From NCBI GenBank assembly GCA_947374865.1, contig CANCDR010000001.1, forward strand, positions 1 through 64,000: 64,000 bases of DNA, read 5' to 3'. Made by a program: the position numbers and the translations under genes. The DNA is from Oxalobacteraceae bacterium (lineage in GTDB: Bacteria > Pseudomonadota > Gammaproteobacteria > Burkholderiales > Burkholderiaceae_D). Below the pieces are notes generated by a model. That model was not told where the DNA came from and ran no database searches. It was given only the letters and a program-made list of their open reading frames with translations. The stretch's first letter is position 1. Every line of letters starts with the position of its first letter. Shown piece by piece: positions 7,494 to 16,094 of the stretch.

Positions 7494-8874
7494 ACGATGG
7501 TCCTACGTCTTTGCGCTCAAATGGTGCTTTGGTCATGCTTGAACCTACGCCAAATTCAGACTTCAGCAGTGGCATACCCCAGGCATCAAATTGGGTCGGT
7601 GCTTCCATCGCTTTGACGGTGAGGCCAAAATTTTTCCCTGGTAAAGTCGGCCCATTACTCAGATTGCCTGAGAAGGTGATGCCCTCAACCGAACTCTTGA
7701 CGATGAACGACGACGGCGGGCAATTGATCAGCAGATTATTACGGAACAGGGAATCACGCGGCGCCTGAACGCGCTCGCCATCAGCATGTAAGCCGAAGGT
7801 GAAAGCACTGACATCATAGAAAGTATTATTTTCTACCAGCCCGCGCAGGACCGGACCATACGATGCAACGGTACGGTTTGGCACCCCGTTCATGAAGGAC
7901 AGGCCGCTGTGCATCTCCGTGCCGCGCAAACTCACGAACACATTATTGCGCACGGTTTGGTCGGTGTTGATGATGCGAACACCGCCCGCATCGGCCTCAC
8001 CGCTACCGACGAACAAATTGCCCTCCACCAGATTAAAGCGCCCCTGGCGGAAAGTGACCGTACCAGCGGAACGCAGAAAAATATTCCCCCGGATGATATT
8101 GCCCCAGGTTTTAATCGAAATAATTTCCAGCTCACCACTGCAGCCTTCGAACAGATTATTTTCTACCAGCGTCGCCGACGTCAGGGTTGAAAAAGCCCCG
8201 GTACCAATACGAATCGATTCCGCACCATTGGCGTTAAAGGGTGCCCGCGGCCCGAAATAATTGTGATCGATGCTGTGATGATTTTCATCGCTATTGAGGA
8301 GTTCGAAGCGCACGGCGACGGTGACGCCCTTATTGGTCTTTCCCTCGAAGTGACAATGATCGACGCGGTTATGTCGGCCATGTAAATTGACCCAACATCC
8401 ATCAGTCGTTTTGTCGGGCTCATTGAAATTGAGAATCGTGCATTCAGTGACGCGGCAGTGATTCGATGGTGCGGACTTTTTGCCACCAGCGAAACTGATT
8501 ACTTCGCTATCAGGTGAATAGCCATCGCGGAAAACCAGCCCGCTCACGACCAGGTGCTCACCGATGATGTTGAGCTTGGATTTTCCATTCAAAAGAACCT
8601 GTCCTGCAGTCTGGGCTGCCAGGGTAATCGGCGTACCGGGCAATCCCTGACCGGCGAACACGATCTGCGTATCCTTCCAGCTGCCATTGGCCATGACAAT
8701 GGTATCGCCGGGACGGGCTTTGGCGATCGCATTTTCCAGCTCAGCAGGCGTGCGCACGAAAGTTCCGGCCAATACGCCCGCCGCCTGGGAAGGATTGACC
8801 CGACTGAGCAGGGCGCCAGAAACACCGGCAAACATGGCGAGGGAAATGGCACGGCGGGAAATCGTAGGAGTCAT
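7483..8874 (-). CDS. PL6-family polysaccharide lyase (alginate lyase/chondroitinase-B fold)
   Basis: 463-residue exported right-handed beta-helix lyase. The leader SRRAISLAMFAGVSGALLS is twin-arginine-like. The repeated N-x-hydrophobic coils (NNLFEGC, GNIFLRS, GNLFVGS, NNVFVS) mark the helix. Calcium-site acids Glu248 and Glu250, catalytic base Lys255 (in GELEIISIKT) and Arg276 (in FRQGR) match the conserved PL6 set. PL6 enzymes cleave alginate or dermatan sulfate at uronate linkages by beta-elimination. The neighbouring sulfatases favour a sulfated polymer here, but specificity cannot be read from sequence. First gene of the unit PL6-DUF1961-sulfatase, divergent from the uronate dehydrogenase gene, with an operator-like site between them. 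Confidence 0.9.
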   Translation of the reverse strand: MTPTISRRAISLAMFAGVSGALLSRVNPSQAAGVLAGTFVRTPAELENAIAKARPGDTIVMANGSWKDTQIVFAGQGLPGTPITLAAQTAGQVLLNGKSKLNIIGEHLVVSGLVFRDGYSPDSEVISFAGGKKSAPSNHCRVTECTILNFNEPDKTTDGCWVNLHGRHNRVDHCHFEGKTNKGVTVAVRFELLNSDENHHSIDHNYFGPRAPFNANGAESIRIGTGAFSTLTSATLVENNLFEGCSGELEIISIKTWGNIIRGNIFLRSAGTVTFRQGRFNLVEGNLFVGSGEADAGGVRIINTDQTVRNNVFVSLRGTEMHSGLSFMNGVPNRTVASYGPVLRGLVENNTFYDVSAFTFGLHADGERVQAPRDSLFRNNLLINCPPSSFIVKSSVEGITFSGNLSNGPTLPGKNFGLTVKAMEAPTQFDAWGMPLLKSEFGVGSSMTKAPFERKDVGPSYGR

Positions 8875-9415
8875 GTTAGAAAGTGTCTTTCATCTAGTTA
8901 AAAATCCCCGCAGGCTCGGAGCAGGGACCGCATGGCATTACTACCGCCCTACACACAATTTGCGCCAGTTGGACCAGCAGGACGGGTTGAACATTATTGC
9001 TGTTAATTTTTGACGTTTTTTATATCGCACTCATGGAAAGTAAGCCTTTTACCTGAGGAAAAAGAAGAAAACGTTTAACCATAATCGTACATTAAAATTA
9101 TATTTACGTACTTAAATTTTATGCATTAATTTAATTCTTTACATTGAAGCGATGCGTGTTTTCACTAAGTAATTATCAAAATCGTCGAATCAAATGCGAC
9201 GAAATAGGCGCATTTTTATAGCAAGGTTTTTGAAATGCCCTGCGTTTGTCACCCTCCACCTTAATCAATCGCTCCTTACCATCAAATAAAAAGTTGCCTT
9301 AACACTATAGAAATCGCTATACTTGATCAATCGTTTAACTAGCCTGGTCATCACAGCTACCGCAGGCGCGATGCACGACTTCTTAAATCTACTCACTTTA
9401 CCTTTTGATACCAAC
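8875..9415. promoter_or_regulatory. Divergent promoter region of the polyuronide locus
   Basis: This 541-base A+T-rich gap separates the minus-strand PL6 unit from the plus-strand uronate dehydrogenase unit. It contains one AAACGTTT palindrome (9069-9076) and no convincing gene. Both promoters should lie here; I could not fix their -10 and -35 boxes by eye. Confidence 0.65.
9069..9076. promoter_or_regulatory. LacI-type operator-like palindrome 3
   Basis: Core AAACGTTT within GAAGAAAACGTTTAACC, sharing flanks with the sites at 3675 and 3953. It is placed between the two divergent units and could control both. Confidence 0.6.
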
Positions 9416-10234
9416 ATGACTTCTTCTGTTACCAACAAGCCCTTCAAGCGACTACTTCTCACCGGAGCTGCAGGTGGCCTGGGTCGCGTTCTACGTGAAC
9501 GCATCAAGCCGTGGGCGGAGATTGTTCGACTGAGCGACATGAGCGACATGGGGTCTGCGTCTGAGGGCGAAGAAATCGTCCGCTGCGATCTGGCCGATAA
9601 AGCGGCCGTGCTCGATTTGCTTGAGGGCGTGGATGCGGTTTTACATTTTGGTGGTATCTCGGTCGAGGAGCGTTTTGAGCCCATCATGCAGGCCAATATT
9701 CTTGGACTAGCCAATCTGTATGAGGCGGTACACAAGAGCGGCGTCAAGCGGGTTCTTTATGCGAGCTCGAATCACGTGAATGGCTACTATCCGGTGACGC
9801 AATTAGTCGACGCCGATATGCCGATGCGGCCAGATGGCTTTTACGGTATCAGTAAATGTTTTGGTGAAGCGCTGTCGCGTTTTTACTTCGACCGTTTTGG
9901 TATTGAGACGGTGTGTATGCGCATCGGTTCGTGCTTTCCCGAGCCGCTGAACGCACGCATGATGAAGACTTTTCTGAGCTATAACGATCTTATGGAGTTG
10001 ATCCGCTGCGCTTTATTTACGCCGCGCGTAGGCCATACGATCATCTTTGGCGTATCCGATAATGATGCATGCTGGGTCGACAACAGTCAGGCGGCGCATC
10101 TGGGATATCGTCCCAAGGATAGCTCAAGACAATTCGCCGATCGGTTTCCTGATACGGCAGAACGCCCGCCCATGGATGATCCAGCAACGACGTTTCAGGG
10201 CGGACCTTTCGTGGTCGCCGGTCCAAAATATTAA
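9416..10234 (+). CDS. udh: NAD-dependent uronate dehydrogenase
   Basis: 272 residues from the ATG at 9416; in-frame upstream starts (9371, 9323) would add residues that known Udh proteins lack. The sequence follows Agrobacterium Udh closely: TGAAGGLGR Rossmann motif (16-24), HFGGISVEE, SSNHVNGYYP, catalytic Tyr143 and Lys147 in YGISKCFGE, then RIGSCFPEP and NDACWVDNS. Udh oxidises D-glucuronate or D-galacturonate to the aldarolactone, the first step of the oxidative uronate route. It would consume monosaccharides released by the neighbouring lyases and sulfatases. No downstream aldarate genes are in the window. A hairpin separates it from the following sulfatase gene. Confidence 0.92.
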   Translation: MTSSVTNKPFKRLLLTGAAGGLGRVLRERIKPWAEIVRLSDMSDMGSASEGEEIVRCDLADKAAVLDLLEGVDAVLHFGGISVEERFEPIMQANILGLANLYEAVHKSGVKRVLYASSNHVNGYYPVTQLVDADMPMRPDGFYGISKCFGEALSRFYFDRFGIETVCMRIGSCFPEPLNARMMKTFLSYNDLMELIRCALFTPRVGHTIIFGVSDNDACWVDNSQAAHLGYRPKDSSRQFADRFPDTAERPPMDDPATTFQGGPFVVAGPKY

Positions 10235-10252
10235 ACGCGGCGATCTAGCAGG

Positions 10253-10294
10253 ACCAAATTTACCGTTGACTTAATCGACATGGTGAAATTTGGT
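10253..10294 (+). other. Hairpin between udh and sulfatase gene
   Basis: ACCAAATTT at 10253-10261 pairs with AAATTTGGT at 10286-10294, and inner ACC/GGT and GTTGAC-like segments can extend the stem. No clean U-tract follows. It lies in the udh to sulfatase intergenic space and may limit read-through or protect the udh transcript. Confidence 0.4.
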
Positions 10295-10345
10295 ATCTCG
10301 TTTTCCTCAACCTTGTACACAGTCCTGTATTACAAAGGGATCACC

Positions 10346-11881
10346 ATGAAAAAACTTACCTGCCTGCTCGCTATCCTGTCGATCACCTTGGGCGCGTCGA
10401 CCCAGGCGGCGGACCGTCCGAATATTCTTTTCATTGCAGTCGACGATTTACGGCCGGAACTCGGCGTGTATGGTCAAAAGCATATCAAGAGTCCCAATAT
10501 TGATGCGCTGGCCCGCACAGGCGTGACGTTTGATCGGGCTTATTGTCAGCAGGCGGTATGCTCCCCTACCCGTTCGAGTCTCATGACTGGCACGCGGCCG
10601 GACACCACCAAGGTATGGGATCTAGTGACACATTTCCGTGTTGCGCTGCCTGACGTGGTCACACTGAGCCAGCACTTTAAACAAAATGGTTATTTCGTCC
10701 AAGGGATGGGGAAGCTCTATCACGGTGGTCTCAATGACGAACCTAGCTGGTCTGTCGCCTGGCAGTCGCCCAAGGCACCAACCTATGCTTTAGCAGAAAA
10801 CATTGCGCTCAATGCGCGCGTTTTTGAAGAAGAGCCTGACGATGTGCTCGAACCCAAAGCCAAGAGCGGAAATGCGCTAAAAGCGGCCCAAGCCGCTGGC
10901 GAGCGACGTCGTTGGCGCGGCCCGGCATTTGAAGGTGCGGATGTGCCAGATAATTATTTCACCGACGGCAAAGTGGCTGAACTGGCAGTCGAAACATTGG
11001 GCACCTTGAGCAAGAAAAAAGAACCCTTCTTTCTCGCCATCGGCTTCATCAAACCGCATTTGCCGTTCGTCGCTCCGAAGAAGTACTGGGACATGTATGA
11101 TCCGGCCAAAATTGTGCTGGCGCCGAATAAATTCTTTCCGATCGATGCGCCGGCCTACGCTATTCGTAAAGAGGGTAGCGAGCTGGGTAACTACTATGGC
11201 ATTCCCGATGGTTCAGTACCGGACGACGTAGCGCGTCAGCTCAAGCATGGCTATTTTTCAGCGATCAGCTATATGGATGCGCAGTTGGGTAAGGTCATGG
11301 CCGAATTGGATCGGCTTGATTTACGCAAAAATACCATCGTTATTTTATGGGGCGATCATGGCTGGAAACTGGGGGAGCATGACGCTTGGGCCAAGCATTC
11401 CAATACCGAAAATGATACCAATGTTCCGCTTATCATTTCTGTACCGGGCATGAAGAACGCCAACGCACATACAAATGCCCTGGTTGAATTTGTCGACATC
11501 TATCCGAGTCTGAGTGAGCTGGCCGGACTCCCCTTACCCAAGCATTTGGAGGGCACCAGCTTCAAGCCGCTGCTGGATAATCTACAGCGGCCATGGAAGC
11601 AGGCTGCGTTCAGTCAGTATCATCGAAATGTGGCCGAAACGCATTCCGAAGCCTTGATGGGCTACACCATGCGCACCGATCGCTATCGTTTCACAGTCTG
11701 GGTAGCGCGCAATAATCACGACAAAGTCGATGCCATCGAACTCTACGATCATCAGACAGATCCGCAAGAGAATAGAAACATCGCCAAACTCCCGGCTAAC
11801 GCCGCTTTAGTCGCAAAACTCATGGCACAGTGGCGCGGTGGCTGGCAGGCTGCTGTACCGAAAAATACCGCAGCGCGTTAA
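10346..11881 (+). CDS. Exported iduronate-2-sulfatase-like sulfatase
   Basis: 511 residues from the ATG at 10346, preceded by AAAGGGA at good spacing and followed by a clear signal peptide (MKKLTCLLAILSITLGAS...AA). An upstream in-frame ATG at 10280 is less likely. It is a formylglycine sulfatase of the iduronate-2-sulfatase subgroup: Asp33-Asp34 in AVDDLRPELG, Cys72 in CSPTR, GKLYH near 119 and WGDHGWKLGEH. Members act on 2-O-sulfated uronates, but also on other sulfated sugars. It follows udh in the same direction and ends 25 bases before a family A palindrome, which may serve as its terminator. Confidence 0.92.
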   Translation: MKKLTCLLAILSITLGASTQAADRPNILFIAVDDLRPELGVYGQKHIKSPNIDALARTGVTFDRAYCQQAVCSPTRSSLMTGTRPDTTKVWDLVTHFRVALPDVVTLSQHFKQNGYFVQGMGKLYHGGLNDEPSWSVAWQSPKAPTYALAENIALNARVFEEEPDDVLEPKAKSGNALKAAQAAGERRRWRGPAFEGADVPDNYFTDGKVAELAVETLGTLSKKKEPFFLAIGFIKPHLPFVAPKKYWDMYDPAKIVLAPNKFFPIDAPAYAIRKEGSELGNYYGIPDGSVPDDVARQLKHGYFSAISYMDAQLGKVMAELDRLDLRKNTIVILWGDHGWKLGEHDAWAKHSNTENDTNVPLIISVPGMKNANAHTNALVEFVDIYPSLSELAGLPLPKHLEGTSFKPLLDNLQRPWKQAAFSQYHRNVAETHSEALMGYTMRTDRYRFTVWVARNNHDKVDAIELYDHQTDPQENRNIAKLPANAALVAKLMAQWRGGWQAAVPKNTAAR

Positions 11882-11905
11882 ATAAGCGCGTGAGCACCGC
11901 ATGCG

Positions 11906-12000
11906 TGGGGTCAGGTCTTGACATGACAGTTTTTAAACATGAAATCAAAAAGTAGTACGCGATCAATTGTTAAAATGTGTCATGTCAAGACCTGACCCCA
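11906..12000. repeat. Family A palindromic repeat, copy 3
   Basis: Perfect 23-base arms (11906-11928 and 11978-12000) identical to the other family A arms, around a longer 49-base A+T-rich loop. A degenerate fragment (ATGACCCCAGGGGCAGGGG) follows at 12006-12024. It sits between the convergent sulfatase and glutathione transferase genes and marks the right edge of the polyuronide locus. Confidence 0.95.
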
Positions 12001-12024
12001 TGGGCATGACCCCAGGGGCAGGGG

Positions 12025-12666
12025 TTAGCGATTTTTCATTAACGCCTGATTTGCCCGACGATCGTTATTGATCGTTTGCACATGCGGCCGCTGGCTCATC
12101 ATCCGGACGTATTCACGCACCGGCACATCGGCCAGCACATCTTCACCCAGGACATTTTTCGATGCCATACTAACGAGCGGCAAATGTGCTAACGCCACAC
12201 AGTCAGCCAGACCGAATTCAGCACCCGCGACGTAAGGTGAAAACTTCGCCAGACTCGCAAAAGCTGCAACATTGCGTTTTAATAGCTTCAGCGTTTTCGC
12301 TTTCACATCATCGGCAATGCTGCCACCAAAAAAAGCCTCCGCATACAATTCGCGGGCGACTAATTCCAGATGCAATTCCATAAAGGTGATCAACTCGCGC
12401 ACCTTGGCCGCGGCAAACGGATCGGCTGGCAGCAGCGGCACGGCTGGATAAGCGTCTTCAAGATACTCCACCATCACCTGCGATTCGCACACCACGCCCT
12501 GCTCGGTTTCCAGATAGGGCAGCTTGCCCAAAGGAGAGCTTTGCAACAGCGACGGTGCACGATCCGGCCAGACCAACACTTCCTCAAACGCTACACCTTT
12601 TTCCAGCAGGGCCAGTTTGACTTTATTATGATAATTGCTCGTGGCAAAGCCGCAGAGTTTTAACAT
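12025..12666 (-). CDS. Glutathione S-transferase family protein
   Basis: 213-residue cytosolic GST. The amino-terminal thioredoxin-fold domain (1-80) shows LCGFATSNYHNKVKLALLEKG, the cis-proline segment GKLPYLET and the glutathione-binding VCESQVMVEYLED. The helical domain follows with the N-capping FGLADCVALAHLP. AAGGATG precedes the start at usual spacing. Substrate unknown; GSTs of this kind conjugate or reduce electrophiles, or act in thiol-dependent stress defence. It is divergent from the acyl-CoA gene group that starts at 12909. Confidence 0.88.
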   Translation of the reverse strand: MLKLCGFATSNYHNKVKLALLEKGVAFEEVLVWPDRAPSLLQSSPLGKLPYLETEQGVVCESQVMVEYLEDAYPAVPLLPADPFAAAKVRELITFMELHLELVARELYAEAFFGGSIADDVKAKTLKLLKRNVAAFASLAKFSPYVAGAEFGLADCVALAHLPLVSMASKNVLGEDVLADVPVREYVRMMSQRPHVQTINNDRRANQALMKNR

Positions 12667-12908
12667 CGTTCATCCTTCAAAAAAATAGACAAAAATCGCG
12701 CACAGCGCGCTACGTTTAGGCAATATCAAATTCGGCCAAACCCAATACCGAACGGATGGCTTGCGCAGCTGCCTAAATCATACCTCAGCAAAGCATCCAG
12801 TCAGGCAAGGGCCAAATTCATCGACCGGTTCAGCATTGAAATAGTACGTCCGTGCGATTCTATACGGTAAAATAGATCTTCGTTTCAGCGTCCACGACAG
12901 GAGAGCCA

Positions 12909-13973
12909 ATGTTCGAAGAATTTATGGGCACCAAGCCGGTGTCTGAACGCCAGAAATTCGATGTGGGCGCCTTACAGGATTACATGCAAACGCATGTGCC
13001 AGGATTTTCGGGCGCATTAGCGATCGAACAATTCAAGGGCGGCCAATCCAATCCGACCTTCAAGCTGACCGCCAACGGCCAATCCTATGTCCTGCGCACC
13101 AAGCCAGGCCCGGCCGCCAAACTGCTCGCCTCGGCACACGCCATTGATCGTGAATTTCGTGTCATGGATGCGCTGAGTAAGGCTGGCTTTCCGGCGGCAC
13201 AGCAGTATGCCCTGTGCACCGACGAAGACGTCATCGGCCGGGCGTTCTACATCATGGAGTATGTCGAAGGACGGGTACTGTGGGATCAATCCCTGCCCGG
13301 CATGACACCAGCCGAACGCGCACTCTACTACGACGAAATGAACCGCGTGATCGCGCAGCTGCACATGGTCGACTATGCCGCGATCGGGCTGGCTGATTAC
13401 GGCAAGCCGGGTAATTATTTTGGTCGGCAGATTGACCGCTGGACGCGCCAGTATCAAGCCTCCGAAACCGAAAAAATTGATGCCATGGATCAGCTCATCG
13501 CCTGGCTGCCGCAAAATATTCCGCCGGGTGACGATACCAGCATCGTGCACGGCGATTTCCGCCTCGATAACGTGATGTTCCACCCCACCGAGCCGCGCAT
13601 CCTGGCGATCCTCGACTGGGAGCTGTCTACCCTGGGCCATCCGCTGGCCGACTTTTCTTACCACTGCATGAGCTGGTACATCCCGCCCGGTCAATTTCGT
13701 GGTATCGAAGGACTCGATCATCAAGCGCTGGGTATTCCCAGCGCGGCAGATTACATCGCATCGTACTGCGCACGTACCGGCAAGACCATCCGCAAAGAAG
13801 ATTTTGCGTTTTATCTGGTCTATAACATGTTCCGCATGGCGGGTATTTTGCAAGGCATCATGAAACGCTTCGTCGACGGCACCGCCGCCAGCGAGCAAGC
13901 TAAAAAAGCCGGCCTGGCCGCGCGTCCCATGGCCGAAATGGGCTGGGCCTACGCCGCTGGCCGACAAGTATAA
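12909..13973 (+). CDS. Aminoglycoside-phosphotransferase-like kinase (ACAD10/11-type)
   Basis: 354-residue kinase of the APH/choline kinase fold. The nucleotide loop GGQSNPTF (47-54), the catalytic loop HGDFRLDNVMF and the metal-binding DWELSTLGHPLADF are intact. This subgroup is the bacterial counterpart of the kinase domain of eukaryotic ACAD10 and ACAD11, which helps degrade 4-hydroxy acids by phosphorylating the 4-hydroxyl of the CoA ester. The next gene, 25 bases on, encodes an acyl-CoA dehydrogenase of the matching type, so the two probably act in sequence. GGAGAG seven bases upstream supports the start. Substrate inferred. Confidence 0.88.
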   Translation: MFEEFMGTKPVSERQKFDVGALQDYMQTHVPGFSGALAIEQFKGGQSNPTFKLTANGQSYVLRTKPGPAAKLLASAHAIDREFRVMDALSKAGFPAAQQYALCTDEDVIGRAFYIMEYVEGRVLWDQSLPGMTPAERALYYDEMNRVIAQLHMVDYAAIGLADYGKPGNYFGRQIDRWTRQYQASETEKIDAMDQLIAWLPQNIPPGDDTSIVHGDFRLDNVMFHPTEPRILAILDWELSTLGHPLADFSYHCMSWYIPPGQFRGIEGLDHQALGIPSAADYIASYCARTGKTIRKEDFAFYLVYNMFRMAGILQGIMKRFVDGTAASEQAKKAGLAARPMAEMGWAYAAGRQV

Positions 13974-13998
13974 TTTATCCTCATGATCAGGAGACTGT

Positions 13999-15261
13999 AT
14001 GGAATTTGACTATTCAGACCGCTGCAAAGAATTGCAGGGCAAACTGCTGGCATTCATGGATGCCCATATTTATCCGAATGAAAAAGCCTATAACGAAGAG
14101 ATCGATCGTAATGGCCGGGAAAAAGGGAATCGCTGGCTGGCCAGTCAAATCATTGAAGATTTAAAACCACTCGCGCGTGAGCAAGGCCTGTGGAATCTGT
14201 TCCTGCCCAAATCGGATCGCGCGCCGCAGGGCCTGTCGAATCTCGATTACGCGCCCTTGTGTGAAATCATGGGTCGCGTTGGCTGGGCGCCGGAAGTCTT
14301 TAACTGTGCCGCACCCGATACCGGCAACATGGAAACCATCGAACGCTACGGCACTGAAGAACATAAACGCCAGTGGCTAGAACCGCTGCTGCGCGGTGAA
14401 ATTCGCTCTTCCTTTGCCATGACCGAACCTGCCGTCGCCTCCTCCGATGCGACCAACATCGAAACCCGCATCGAACGTGATGGTGACGACTACGTCATCA
14501 ACGGCCACAAATGGTGGATCTCTGGCGCAGGTAATCCGAACTGCGCGATTTTCATTTTGATGGGTAAGACCAATCCCGATGCGCCGCGCCATGCGCAGCA
14601 GTCGATGATCCTGATCCCGGCCAAAACCCCCGGCGTGAACATCAAGCGTCCCTTGCCGGTTTTCGGCTACGACGACGCGCCGCACGGTCACTGCGAAATC
14701 CTGTTTGAAAATGTCCGCGTTCCGGTTTCGAACCTGCTGCTCGGCGAAGGACGTGGTTTTGAAATTGCCCAGGGTCGTCTGGGGCCGGGGCGCATCCATC
14801 ATTGTATGCGCGCCATTGGCGTGGCGGAGCGGGCACTGGAATTCATGTGCCAACGTCTGAGTTCGCGGGTCGCCTTTGGTAAGAAAATTTCCGAGCAAAG
14901 CGTCTGGCATGAACGGATTGCCGAATCACGCATCATGATCGACACGTCCCGTTTGTTGACGCTCAAAGCAGCCTACATGATGGACACGGTCGGTAATAAG
15001 CATGCGAAGGCAGAAATCGCTATGATCAAAGTGCTCGCACCGACCATGTTGCAGCAGATTCTTGACTGGTCGATTCAGGCGCACGGTGCCGGCGGTGTTT
15101 CAGACGACTTCCCCCTGGCCGCCATGTGGGCTGGAAACCGGACCCTGCGCTTTGCCGATGGCCCGGATGAAGTCCACCGCAGCGCGATCGCTAAACTCGA
15201 ACTGGCCAAGCACATCTCGATCCCGAAGGCCGAGCTGGAAATGCCGATTACGCGTTTTTGA
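13999..15261 (+). CDS. Acyl-CoA dehydrogenase, ACAD10/11-like
   Basis: 420-residue FAD-dependent acyl-CoA dehydrogenase. Residues 140-175 hold the FAD-contacting [18 protein letters not shown] and the WWISGAGNP segment; [21 protein letters not shown] lies near 255; the [21 protein letters not shown] stretch near the end carries the Arg and catalytic-base region. It forms a transcription unit with the upstream kinase-like gene; ACAD10/11 combine both domains in one chain, which supports action on a phosphorylated 4-hydroxyacyl-CoA or a branched substrate. AGGAGA lies eight bases before the ATG. Electrons would pass through ETF to the ETF-ubiquinone oxidoreductase encoded at 40349. Confidence 0.9.
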   Translation: MEFDYSDRCKELQGKLLAFMDAHIYPNEKAYNEEIDRNGREKGNRWLASQIIEDLKPLAREQGLWNLFLPKSDRAPQGLSNLDYAPLCEIMGRVGWAPEVFNCAAPDTGNMETIERYGTEEHKRQWLEPLLRGEIRSSFAMTEPAVASSDATNIETRIERDGDDYVINGHKWWISGAGNPNCAIFILMGKTNPDAPRHAQQSMILIPAKTPGVNIKRPLPVFGYDDAPHGHCEILFENVRVPVSNLLLGEGRGFEIAQGRLGPGRIHHCMRAIGVAERALEFMCQRLSSRVAFGKKISEQSVWHERIAESRIMIDTSRLLTLKAAYMMDTVGNKHAKAEIAMIKVLAPTMLQQILDWSIQAHGAGGVSDDFPLAAMWAGNRTLRFADGPDEVHRSAIAKLELAKHISIPKAELEMPITRF

Positions 15262-15338
15262 TCAAGCCTATGGCATACTGAAGTCCGAACCGAATAGACC
15301 GATATTGAGATCTTTTTAATCCATTTTGAAAGCCTGCC

Positions 15339-16031
15339 ATGATTGACGTCTACTCCACCGCTACACCAAACGGCCACAAAGTACACATCATGCTGGAGGA
15401 ATGCGGCCTGAGCTACCGCGCGCACCACGTCAACATTGGCACCGGCGATCAGTTCAAGCCCGATTTTCTGGCAATTTCACCGAATAATAAAATCCCGGCC
15501 ATCGTGGATGCAGAAGGTCCCGACGGCAAACCAATTTCGCTCTTTGAGTCGGGGGCAATTTTGGTTTATCTGGCCAGCAAAGTGGGCAAGTTTCTCGGTA
15601 CGACAGATCGAGAAAAATTCACCGTATTGCAGTGGCTGATGTTTCAGATGGGTGGTGTAGGACCGATGCTAGGACAGGCGCATCATTTTCGTATCTATGC
15701 ACCAGAAAAAATCGACTATGCCATCAATCGCTACACCAACGAAGCCAAGCGCCTATATGGCGTGATCGACAAACGATTAGCCGACAACGCCTACCTGGCC
15801 GGCGACGCCTACACAGTCGCCGACATCGCCACCTATCCGTGGCTGCGTTCGTGGAAAAATCAGGGCATCGAATTGAGCGACTACCCGAACGTCAAACGCT
15901 GGTTCGACGACATCAGCGATCGCCCGGCAGTGCAACGCGGCGTATTGGTATTGGCCGACCTGCGCAAGCCCCTGCTCGACGCCAAAGCCACCGAAACACT
16001 CTTCGGCGCCACCCAATACATTAAACGCTAA
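15339..16031 (+). CDS. Glutathione S-transferase, YfcG/Nu-class-like
   Basis: 230 residues. The opening IDVYSTATPNGHKVHIMLEECGL and the following HHVNIGTGDQFKPDFLAISPNNKIPAIVD match the YfcG/YghU (Nu-class) group, which has disulfide-bond oxidoreductase and peroxidase activity rather than strong conjugation. The helical domain holds YTVADIATYPWLRSW, the usual N-cap. It reads in the same direction as the acyl-CoA dehydrogenase gene 77 bases upstream and may share its transcript, or only its location. Role in thiol redox defence is inferred from the family. Confidence 0.88.
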   Translation: MIDVYSTATPNGHKVHIMLEECGLSYRAHHVNIGTGDQFKPDFLAISPNNKIPAIVDAEGPDGKPISLFESGAILVYLASKVGKFLGTTDREKFTVLQWLMFQMGGVGPMLGQAHHFRIYAPEKIDYAINRYTNEAKRLYGVIDKRLADNAYLAGDAYTVADIATYPWLRSWKNQGIELSDYPNVKRWFDDISDRPAVQRGVLVLADLRKPLLDAKATETLFGATQYIKR

Positions 16032-16094
16032 AAACCCCGGACACCACAAAAAAACCTGGGGTCTGCACCGCCTCAAGTTGCATGCTGATTTGCG

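Noticed and set aside
13017-13967. A 316-codon open frame on the strand opposite the kinase-like gene.
   Set aside because: It lies wholly within the kinase gene, is His/Gly-rich in the manner of antisense translation, and matches nothing.
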